Shown in pieces: positions 57,690-64,000 of a stretch of 64,000 bases of DNA; the first letter of the stretch is position 1, and each line of letters opens with the position of its first letter. The DNA is from Pseudomonadales bacterium. Lineage in GTDB: Bacteria > Pseudomonadota > Gammaproteobacteria > Pseudomonadales > Halieaceae. The translations under genes and the position numbers were made by a program. The notes under the pieces are model-generated. The model ran no database searches. It was not told the DNA's origin and was given only the letters and a program-made list of their open reading frames with translations. The stretch covers positions 558,001 to 622,000 of the forward strand of contig JACKNV010000001.1 of assembly GCA_024234735.1 (NCBI GenBank), in the 5' to 3' direction.

Positions 57690-59366
57690 ATGAACGACGC
57701 CCCCGCCAGTAACTTCCTGGAGAATATCGTTGCCGAAGACCTCGCCGCCGGCAGGGTGGATACGGTGGTGACCCGCTTTCCGCCGGAACCCAACGGCTAC
57801 CTGCACATCGGCCATGCCAAATCGATCAGTGTCAACTTCGGCCTCGCCGAGACATTTGGCGGGCGCTGTAACCTGCGCTTCGACGACACCAATCCGGAAA
57901 AGGAGAGCCAGGAATACATCGACTCGATCATGGAAGACGTCCGCTGGCTGGGCTACCAGTGGAGCGGTGAGGTGCGCTTCGCCTCCTCCTATTTCCAGCA
58001 GCTCTACGACTGGGCCCTGTACCTGGTGGACCAGGGGCTGGCCTATGTCTGCGATCTCGATGCCGAACAGGCCCGCGTGTACCGTGGAACCCTGACCGAG
58101 CCCGGTCAAAACAGCCCCTATCGCGAGCGCGGCCCGGCCGAAAATCGCGATTTGCTGGAGCGTATGAAGGCCGGTGAATTTGCCGATGGCAGCAGGGTAT
58201 TGCGCGCGAAGATTGACATGGCATCACCCAATATGAACATGCGTGATCCCATCCTGTACCGTATTCGCAAGGCCGCGCACCACCAGACCGGCAGTACCTG
58301 GGTGATTTACCCTACCTATGATTTCGCCCACGGCCAGGAAGATGCCATAGAGGGGGTCACCCATTCCGTGTGCACCCTGGAGTTCGAGGATCACCGGCCA
58401 CTCTACGACTGGCTCATCGAACACCTGCCGGTACCGGCGCGGCCCCGGCAGTTCGAGTTCGGCCGACTCAACCCGAGTTATACGATCACCAGCAAGCGCA
58501 AGCTCAAGCAACTGGTTGACGACGGCCTGGTGGCCGGGTGGGACGATCCGCGTATGCCGACGATTTCCGGCATGCGCCGGCGCGGCTACACGCAGGCGGC
58601 AATTCGCAGGTTCTGCCAGATGATCGGCACCACTCGCAGCGATGGCATCGTGGATGTGGCCATGCTGGAATTCTCCATTCGCGAGGACCTGAACGAAAAC
58701 GCACCGCGGGCCATGTGCGTGCTCAATCCCCTGAAGGTCGTGCTCACCGACTATCCACAGGGCGCGGTGGAGCAGCTGGTGGCGCCAGCGCACCCGAACC
58801 GTCCGGATCTCGGCGAGCGCCTGTTACCCTTTACCCGGGAGTTGTATATCGATGCCGATGACTTCCGCGAGGAGGCCAACAAGAAATACAAGCGCCTGGT
58901 GCTAGGCAAGCGGGTGCGCTTGCGCAATGCCTATGTCATCGAAGCTCACGAAGTGGTGAAAGACGGCGCAGGCAATATAGTGGAGATACATGCCCGTACC
59001 GTTGCCGATACCATCGGCAACGACCCTGCTGACGGCATCAAGCCCAAGGGGGTTATCCAGTGGGTTTCCGCCAGCGAAGGCAGGCGGGCGACCGTGCGCC
59101 TGTACGACCGCCTGTTTACCCACGAGGCACCCGACAAGGGGGAGAGGGACTTCCTGGATTTTATCAACCCGCTGTCCCTGCAGGTGGTGAGCGATGCCTG
59201 GATAGAACCCTCGCTGGCAGGGGCCCAATGCGAGCAGCATTTTCAGTTCGAGCGCGAGGGCTACTTCGTGGCGGATCGCTACGACCACAGTGAGGGGGAA
59301 CCCGTTTTCAACAGGACAATCGGGCTGCGCGACAGTTGGGGCCAGCAACAGGTAGGTCACGACTGA
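57690..59366 (+). CDS. glnS: Glutamine--tRNA ligase
   Basis: A 558-residue class I synthetase. ATG 57690 gives MNDAPASNFLENIVAEDL, the normal start; the frame is open further upstream through the promoter. HIGH appears in PPEPNGYLHIGHAKS, the KMSKS counterpart as TITSKRKLKQL, and the FDDTNPEKE motif is present. The C-terminal beta-barrel anticodon domain is complete. The cysS start shares one base with its stop. Confidence 0.98.
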   Translation: MNDAPASNFLENIVAEDLAAGRVDTVVTRFPPEPNGYLHIGHAKSISVNFGLAETFGGRCNLRFDDTNPEKESQEYIDSIMEDVRWLGYQWSGEVRFASSYFQQLYDWALYLVDQGLAYVCDLDAEQARVYRGTLTEPGQNSPYRERGPAENRDLLERMKAGEFADGSRVLRAKIDMASPNMNMRDPILYRIRKAAHHQTGSTWVIYPTYDFAHGQEDAIEGVTHSVCTLEFEDHRPLYDWLIEHLPVPARPRQFEFGRLNPSYTITSKRKLKQLVDDGLVAGWDDPRMPTISGMRRRGYTQAAIRRFCQMIGTTRSDGIVDVAMLEFSIREDLNENAPRAMCVLNPLKVVLTDYPQGAVEQLVAPAHPNRPDLGERLLPFTRELYIDADDFREEANKKYKRLVLGKRVRLRNAYVIEAHEVVKDGAGNIVEIHARTVADTIGNDPADGIKPKGVIQWVSASEGRRATVRLYDRLFTHEAPDKGERDFLDFINPLSLQVVSDAWIEPSLAGAQCEQHFQFEREGYFVADRYDHSEGEPVFNRTIGLRDSWGQQQVGHD

Positions 59367-60745
59367 TGAGTCTCCAACTGTATAACACTATGAGCGGGAG
59401 GAAAGAGCGCTTTGAGCCGCTGGTAGCGAACCGGGTCACCATGTATGTGTGCGGGCCGACCGTATACAACCTTGCCCATATCGGCAACGCCAGGCCTGTG
59501 GTGGTGTTCGACACCCTGTTCCGTTTGTTGCAGACCCACTTCGACGAGGTGATCTACGCACGCAATATTACCGACGTGGACGACAAGATCATCGCCGCGG
59601 CGCGCGATGGCGGGCGCAGTATCGAGTCGGTCACCAGCGAATTCACTGCCAAGTATCGGGAGGACATGGCCGCGCTGAACGCACTGCCGCCGACTCTGGA
59701 ACCGCATGCCACCCATAATATCGAGGCGATGATAGAACTTACCCGCACCCTGGTCGACAAGGGGCATGCCTACGAGTCGCAGGGGCATGTGCTGTTTGCC
59801 GTGGAGTCCATGGCCGATTACGGCAAGCTGTCGCGGCGCTCGCTCGAGGATATGCTGGCCGGTGCGAGGGTGGAAGTGGCGGACTACAAGCGCCACCCCG
59901 GCGACTTCGTGCTGTGGAAGCCGGCGGCGGCGGAGGAGCCGGGCTGGGAAAGCCCCTGGGGTCGGGGCCGCCCGGGCTGGCACCTGGAGTGTTCGGCCAT
60001 GATTCGCGCCCACCTGGGGGAGACTATCGACATTCACGGTGGTGGCCGGGATCTCATTTTTCCCCATCACGAAAACGAGATTGCCCAGAGTCGTTGCGCC
60101 CACGGTGGTGACTATGTGCGCTACTGGATGCACAATGCCTACCTCGATATCGATGGTGAGAAAATGTCCAAATCCCTGGGCAACTTCCGCACTGTGCGCG
60201 ATCTGCTGGCAAGCTACCGAGGTGAAGTGTTGCGCTTTGCCCTGCTGTCGGCCCACTACCGCTCGCCGCTGAATTTCTCGGCGGATTTGCTCGAGCAGGC
60301 GGAAAGCACCATCGGCAGTTTGTACAGCACCCTGCGCGAGGTACAGGACATCGCGCTGGATGTGGATGTGCCCCTGGCGGACGAGCCGTTTTACCGAGCG
60401 CTCAATGACGACCTGAACACGCCCGTGGCGATCGCTGAAATCCATGCGCTTGCCAAACAGCTGCACAAGGCGCCGGATGCCGAGCGCCCGGCCCTGAAAG
60501 CACGCATGCTGGCAGCGGGCAATCTGTTGGGAATTTTACAGCAGGATCCGCAGGCGTGGCTGCAGGGAGGAGCCGGCGCCGATGCCATCTCGGCGGATGC
60601 GATCGAGGCACTGATCGCCGAACGACGGCAGGCGAAACTGGATAGGAACTACTCTCGCGCCGACGAGATCAGGCAGGAACTGCTGGAGCAGGGCGTGGTG
60701 CTCGAAGATTCCCGCGAGGGTACCCAGTGGCGTCGCGAGAGCTGA
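59366..60745 (+). CDS. cysS: Cysteine--tRNA ligase
   Basis: A 459-residue class I synthetase. Zinc and cysteine selection residues lie in VCGPTVYNLAHIGN (HIGH-like), LECSAM and FPHHENEIAQS; KMSKSLGNF is intact. The start overlaps the glnS stop by one base. Its stop codon at 60743-60745 directly abuts the convergent folD stop with no gap. Confidence 0.98.
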   Translation: MSLQLYNTMSGRKERFEPLVANRVTMYVCGPTVYNLAHIGNARPVVVFDTLFRLLQTHFDEVIYARNITDVDDKIIAAARDGGRSIESVTSEFTAKYREDMAALNALPPTLEPHATHNIEAMIELTRTLVDKGHAYESQGHVLFAVESMADYGKLSRRSLEDMLAGARVEVADYKRHPGDFVLWKPAAAEEPGWESPWGRGRPGWHLECSAMIRAHLGETIDIHGGGRDLIFPHHENEIAQSRCAHGGDYVRYWMHNAYLDIDGEKMSKSLGNFRTVRDLLASYRGEVLRFALLSAHYRSPLNFSADLLEQAESTIGSLYSTLREVQDIALDVDVPLADEPFYRALNDDLNTPVAIAEIHALAKQLHKAPDAERPALKARMLAAGNLLGILQQDPQAWLQGGAGADAISADAIEALIAERRQAKLDRNYSRADEIRQELLEQGVVLEDSREGTQWRRES

Positions 60746-61591
60746 TCAGCCGAGGCTTTTTTCCGCTGACTCCACGCTCTGCATGATCAGGGTATTGATC
60801 GTCATGGGGCCCACACCGCCGGGAACCGGGGTATAGGCGCTGACCTTGTCCGCCAGCGGACCCAGTTCGACGTCTCCCACGCCGCCGGGGTGGTAGCCCG
60901 CGTCTACCACTACCGCACCCGGCTTGACCCACTCCGCCCTGATGAATTCCGGTTTGCCCACCGCGCCAACCAGGATGTCGGCCTGGGCCACCAGGGCTGG
61001 CAACTCGCGGGTGCGGGAATGACAGATGGTAACCGTGGCATTTTTCTGCAGCAGCATCATTGCCATGGGTTTGCCCAGGATCGGGCTGCGGCCGACCACT
61101 ACCGCATGTTTGCCTTCGATCGCTACCTGGTAGTGTTCCAGCATGCGCATGATGCCCTGGGGCGTTGCGCAACCGTAGGCGGGCTCCCCCATGGCCATCC
61201 GGCCAAAACCCAGGCAGGTGACACCGTCCACGTCCTTGTCCAGCGCAATGGCATCGAAGCAGGCACGTTCGTCTATCTGTTCAGGTACCGGATGCTGTAA
61301 CAGTATCCCGTGTACATCTGGGTCGGCATTCAGCGCTGCAATCTTGTCCAGCAGCTGCGCCGTTGAGGTCGTGGCGGGCAGTTCCACCGCCAGCGAATCC
61401 ATTCCCACCCGGCGGCAGGCGTTGCCTTTCATTTTCACGTAGGTCGCCGATGCGGGGTCATCGCCCACCAATATGGTGGCCAGGATCGGCGTCTTACCGC
61501 CGGCCTTTGCCTTGAGGCGCTCGACGCGGCCCAGTAACTCTGCCTCGGTTTGGCTTGCCAGTGTCTTGCCGTCCAGAACCAATGCGGGCAT
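60746..61591 (-). CDS. folD: Methylenetetrahydrofolate dehydrogenase / cyclohydrolase
   Basis: A 281-residue bifunctional FolD. The catalytic Lys occurs in ATYVKMKGNACRRVG, the Rossmann NADP site in GRSPILGKPMAMMLL, and the C-terminal PVPGGVGPMTINTL is typical. It oxidises methylenetetrahydrofolate and opens the methenyl form to formyltetrahydrofolate. In Pseudomonas, folD is also followed by tRNA genes, as here. Confidence 0.97.
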   Translation of the reverse strand: MPALVLDGKTLASQTEAELLGRVERLKAKAGGKTPILATILVGDDPASATYVKMKGNACRRVGMDSLAVELPATTSTAQLLDKIAALNADPDVHGILLQHPVPEQIDERACFDAIALDKDVDGVTCLGFGRMAMGEPAYGCATPQGIMRMLEHYQVAIEGKHAVVVGRSPILGKPMAMMLLQKNATVTICHSRTRELPALVAQADILVGAVGKPEFIRAEWVKPGAVVVDAGYHPGGVGDVELGPLADKVSAYTPVPGGVGPMTINTLIMQSVESAEKSLG

Positions 61592-61749
61592 GGCGAAGTT
61601 ATCCTTTTGTCAAACGGTTGTGATCGGGGAGCACGGCCACTCAGGGAAGCCCTGAGCAGCCCTTGCGCGGAGGTGTTATTGTCCCACAAGCGGCCCTGCT
61701 GGTGAAAGGTTTTCAGGGAGGCGGAGTGCCAATTTCCGGTGCGCCGCCG

Positions 61750-61778
61750 TTGACGCTCCACACCCTGGTGAGTATGAT
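61750..61778 (+). promoter_or_regulatory. Strong promoter of the tRNA-Pro/tRNA-His unit
   Basis: TTGACG (61750-61755), a 17-base spacer and TATGAT (61773-61778), then a GC-rich discriminator as expected for stringently controlled stable RNA. Transcription would start about 40 bases before tRNA-Pro. The next tRNA is 56 bases downstream of the first and has no comparable promoter of its own. Confidence 0.7.
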
Positions 61779-61826
61779 GCTGCCTCCTGAAAAAGGGAGT
61801 CGGCGCCTGCGCCGCCTGTGATAGCT

Positions 61827-61903
61827 CGGGGTATAGCGCAGTCTGGTAGCGCGCCTGCTTTGGGAGCAGGATGTCGGGAGTTCGAATCTCTCTACCCCGA
61901 CCA
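61827..61903 (+). tRNA. tRNA-Pro (anticodon TGG)
   Basis: A 77-base cloverleaf. The acceptor CGGGGTA pairs with TACCCCG; the D arm has AGCGCAGTCTGGTAGCGC; the anticodon stem CCTGC/GCAGG encloses the loop TTTGGGA, with anticodon TGG; the T arm has GTTCGAATC; and CCA is encoded. Confidence 0.97.
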
Positions 61904-61959
61904 ACTTTCCAGCCACATGCAGGGCGAGTTGGTTATCCCGGTTTTCAGTTCCAGGCAAT

Positions 61960-62036
61960 GGTGGCCGTAGCTCATCAGGTAGAGCACCGGATTGTGGCTC
62001 CGGAGGTGGCGGGTTCGAGACCCGTCGGCCACCCCA
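61960..62036 (+). tRNA. tRNA-His (anticodon GTG)
   Basis: A 77-base cloverleaf including the extra G at position -1 that identifies tRNA-His (G at 61960 opposite the discriminator C). The anticodon stem CCGGA/TCCGG encloses TTGTGGC with anticodon GTG, the T loop has TTCGAGA, and CCA is encoded. Confidence 0.97.
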
Positions 62037-62394
62037 GTCTTTGCTGTTGCACTTATTATTCCTCGTTTGGATGCAAGACGGTCACGTCTGCAGATTAACC
62101 AGGCCTCTCGGCGCTGCATTTTGCTAGTCGAGTGATGGACACGAATCCATAGAGGGGGTGCATTAAAGCGTGTTTTCGCCCTGTAAGCTTAGTAGAAGTA
62201 ATATAAAATCATCTGTCTATTACTTACTTATCTAGCACGGCTATATAATTCACCCCCGCCCGGGTTTCTATGGGTGTAACATATAAAGCCGGGTAGGTCG
62301 TTTTTCGGGTTGGAAATGCCTGGCGGTCAGGTGTTGCTGTTGCCTGGTTGAACAGTCGCGATCTGCATCTATCCACTTATCCTCGGAATCTGCA
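62037..62394. other. Intergenic stretch after tRNA-His
   Basis: About 358 bases with no convincing gene. The centre (62180-62260) is unusually AT-rich for this genome and contains an 8-base inverted repeat (AAGTAATA / TATTACTT) with a 14-base loop. I see no clear promoter or terminator. Confidence 0.5.
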
Positions 62395-62595
62395 ATGGTC
62401 AAGCAGGATTCTCCCGGGCGCTCCGACACGCGCGACAAGATGAGCAAAAAACCGGCGCCCCGGCCTGCTTATCTGCAACGTGTATTCGACTCCATTCCCG
62501 CGCAGATAGATGCAATCAAGGCAGCGCGAGAACAAGACGCCAGGGAGCTTCGTCAATTTGTAAGGAAGATGGAAGAAGGCGAGAAGAACTCCTAG
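62395..62595 (+). CDS. Small hypothetical protein
   Basis: An open frame of 66 residues, MVKQDSPGRSDTRDKMSKKP followed by a predicted helix (AYLQRVFDSIPAQIDAIKA, EQDARELRQFVRKMEEGEK). It is charged and lacks a signal or membrane helix. A GGAAT is seen 6-10 bases upstream; an alternative start is ATG 62440. It lies alone between tRNAs, so it could also be a chance frame. I cannot assign a function. Confidence 0.4.
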   Translation: MVKQDSPGRSDTRDKMSKKPAPRPAYLQRVFDSIPAQIDAIKAAREQDARELRQFVRKMEEGEKNS

Positions 62596-62699
62596 CGTTG
62601 GCACCCGCTTGCCCATTTTGTGGTATCAACCGGCCTGCAAGCGTCAATATCAATCCCTTATAGTCATTGGTGTCGCAGCCTGAATACAGGGATTATGCA

Positions 62700-62762
62700 A
62701 TGATCATTGAAAGCCTTGTCGCCATGGTCGGCCTTGCGACCTTGCTGTGGTTGCTGATCTAG
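62700..62762 (+). CDS. Candidate 20-residue membrane peptide
   Basis: ATG 62700 opens a frame, MIIESLVAMVGLATLLWLLI, that is one transmembrane helix. AGGG lies eight bases before the start and a TATAGT -10-like element at 62659-62664. It fits the pattern of bacterial small membrane proteins, but this length can arise by chance and I know no family. Confidence 0.3.
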   Translation: MIIESLVAMVGLATLLWLLI

Positions 62763-62859
62763 GGTCGTTTCACCCTGGCATGGCATCACCGGTTGCAATT
62801 GGCTAGCCCCGCCTGATGGCGCGCAAGGGTAGGGCCCTGCCGTCGCTCTGATACGGTGC

Positions 62860-62888
62860 TTGGAATTGTTCTTGTCACAGGGTAGCAT
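62860..62888 (+). promoter_or_regulatory. Promoter of tRNA-Arg
   Basis: TTGGAA (62860-62865), a 17-base spacer and TAGCAT (62883-62888), ending nine bases before the mature tRNA. The initiation site would lie within a few bases of the tRNA 5' end. Confidence 0.6.
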
Positions 62889-62897
62889 CCCGACCTC

Positions 62898-62974
62898 GCG
62901 CCTGTAGCTCAGTTGGATAGAGCAGTAGCCTTCTAAGCTATTGGTCGGGGGTTCGAATCCTCCCAGGCGCGCCA
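62898..62974 (+). tRNA. tRNA-Arg (anticodon TCT)
   Basis: A 77-base cloverleaf. The acceptor GCGCCTG pairs with CAGGCGC; the anticodon stem GTAGC/GCTAT (with one G-T wobble) encloses CTTCTAA with anticodon TCT; the T arm contains GTTCGAATC; CCA is encoded. It reads the rare AGA/AGG codons. Confidence 0.97.
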
Positions 62975-63364
62975 TTTCATATTTGTCCTTTCCGGCCGGA
63001 TAGGTAACAGTTTATTCCGGGAGCATAGGTAACCCGTACCGTATCAGAGTTGTTGAACGCGGCGGGTATCTCGACATTTCACCAGAATGTCTCTGGCGAA
63101 GGCTTGCCATTGCGTCGATCGATGCAATAACCTTTGCGGGCTGCGGCGGGCGCCAGATGACTTTTCCGAGAGCGCCCTGAATCTGGCATGTAGCTACTCA
63201 GCGCAAGCGTCAATTGCGGTAATATACGGTTGTTCGGGAATCCCGTAATGTGATTGATGCGCGAGCAGCTTGGCGAAATCCTTGCTGATGACGGCCCTGC
63301 CGGTAAGCCAAGCGGTCTGGCAACGCGGCCGGCACCATCGGCTGATGACCAGGAAGTGTGACCT
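62975..63364. other. Low-coding stretch with ATAGGTAAC repeats after tRNA-Arg
   Basis: About 390 bases without a convincing gene. Two ATAGGTAAC copies sit 25 bases apart near 63000-63034, a pattern I associate with IS481-like ends. From about 63044 a forward frame codes for some 40 residues ending at a TGA near 63180, too short and without a start to call a gene. It may be an eroded mobile-element remnant or simply unused DNA. Confidence 0.35.
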
Positions 63365-63415
63365 CTGAAACTGACAGCCGACGATTTCCCTCTGACCCGT
63401 TCACTGCAAGAGCAA

Positions 63416-64000
63416 GTGGTGCAACGCTATGGCGCGGCATTGCCGGCCGTCGGAGACGTCGTTCTCGAACAGGCCGACCTGTTCAATTACCTGCGGGAAA
63501 TGGACTGCGACGCCTTCGCGCCGCTGGAGGGGGTCCTGGTCCAGACCGAGGCCCTTGGCGATCCGGCAACTCCCGGCCACCAGCAAATGGCAGCGCTGCG
63601 CTGGCTTGGGGAAGCTTACGCCTGCTGGGAGCAGAACTTTCCCCTGGAGGAACCGCTGGCATCCCATTTGCGCCGTCTCAAACCACTATTGGGCGCCCTT
63701 GCGGTAAGCGACCCTGCATTTTTTGTTCCTGGCGCGCATCCGCTGCATCAACTGCTCGACACATTGCAAGCCTACGCGATCGGCTGGCAGCCTCGTCTGG
63801 GTAGGGTGGGGCAGCCGCTGGAGAAGCAGGTGCGCGAACTGGTGGATTCTGCCCTGACCTGGTTCGATGCGCCATCGACTGACCTGGCGAAGCTGTCAAG
63901 GAGTATGCTGGCAGCTGCCAGCAAGTCCCGCTCCCATGCCGAGAGAATGGCCAGGCGCCTCGAGGAGGCCGAGCAGGGGCGCACCCGGATGGCTTCGAGC
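63416..64000 (+). CDS. DUF1631-like protein, N-terminal part (runs off the window)
   Basis: An open frame continues to the window end without a stop. GTG 63416 is the first conventional start, but protein-like sequence (LKLTADDFPLTRSLQEQ) begins at CTG 63365, which has AGGA ten bases upstream; an in-frame TGA at 63359 limits it. GAHPLHQLLDTLQAYAIGW is a typical DUF1631 segment, and a helical, charged region (SRSHAERMARRLEEAEQ) follows. The family has no known biochemical role. The C-terminal portion is not in view. Confidence 0.55.
   Translation, partial: MVQRYGAALPAVGDVVLEQADLFNYLREMDCDAFAPLEGVLVQTEALGDPATPGHQQMAALRWLGEAYACWEQNFPLEEPLASHLRRLKPLLGALAVSDPAFFVPGAHPLHQLLDTLQAYAIGWQPRLGRVGQPLEKQVRELVDSALTWFDAPSTDLAKLSRSMLAAASKSRSHAERMARRLEEAEQGRTRMASS

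Noticed and set aside
63358..63804. 148-residue forward frame beginning at GTG 63358
   Set aside because: The product is Arg-rich without motif; the neighbouring frame in the same direction has DUF1631-like sequence and continues to the window end.

Overview
The window is GC-rich, densely packed chromosomal DNA of a gammaproteobacterium. Gene content (FimV, TamA/TamB, RlmKL, MiaE, LpxH, TgpA) and gene order point to the Pseudomonadales/Cellvibrionales side of the class, probably a marine relative of Haliea or Congregibacter; that placement is inference from memory, not a search. Two blocks follow the Pseudomonas order closely: lysR-leuC-leuD-leuB-asd-fimV-truA-trpF-(trpB-trpA)-accD-folC-SPOR-cvpA-purF-metZ (26.5-44.1 kb), and acnB-DUF1289-miaE-lpxH-ppiB-glnS-cysS-folD-tRNAs (52.3-63 kb). 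No prophage, CRISPR array, plasmid gene or complete insertion sequence is visible.

Layout. 1-2.4 kb: a cut-off zinc alcohol dehydrogenase, a two-domain polyphosphate:AMP phosphotransferase and a methyltransferase. 2.5-7.9 kb: tamA-tamB, the outer-membrane translocation and assembly pair. 8.0-12.9 kb: an OmpA-type lipoprotein, a membrane DUF457-type protein, an AGXT-type aminotransferase and an acyl-CoA ligase. 12.9-19.0 kb: pyruvate phosphate dikinase, a luciferase-like flavin oxidoreductase and two adjacent acyl-CoA dehydrogenase subunits with complementary motifs, which together suggest catabolism of a bulky carboxylic acid. 19.1-21.7 kb: an unrecognised cassette of a lipoprotein, an exported protein and a helix-turn-helix protein with a histone-like tail. 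21.8-26.5 kb: rlmKL, an intergenic region with two perfect inverted DnaA boxes, an MDR oxidoreductase, a flavodoxin-like protein and a thioesterase.

26.6-44.1 kb is the biosynthetic block: leucine, aspartate-semialdehyde, tryptophan, malonyl-CoA, folate, purine and methionine genes, many with start and stop codons overlapping, along with fimV and truA. 44.1-48.1 kb is a MoxR/DUF58/TgpA transglutaminase operon. 48.1-55 kb holds acnA, divergent fumC and convergent acnB with a clear terminator. 55.1-61.6 kb holds translation and envelope housekeeping genes. The end (61.8-64 kb) has three tRNA genes (Pro, His, Arg), a low-coding stretch with small candidate genes and a possible insertion-sequence remnant, and the start of a DUF1631-like gene where Pseudomonas would have tig and clpP.

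The observations most worth following up are the perfect DnaA-box palindrome at 24348-24381, the two-subunit acyl-CoA dehydrogenase, the 19-21.7 kb cassette, the LysR-type palindrome overlapping the lysR ribosome binding site, and the break in synteny after tRNA-Arg.
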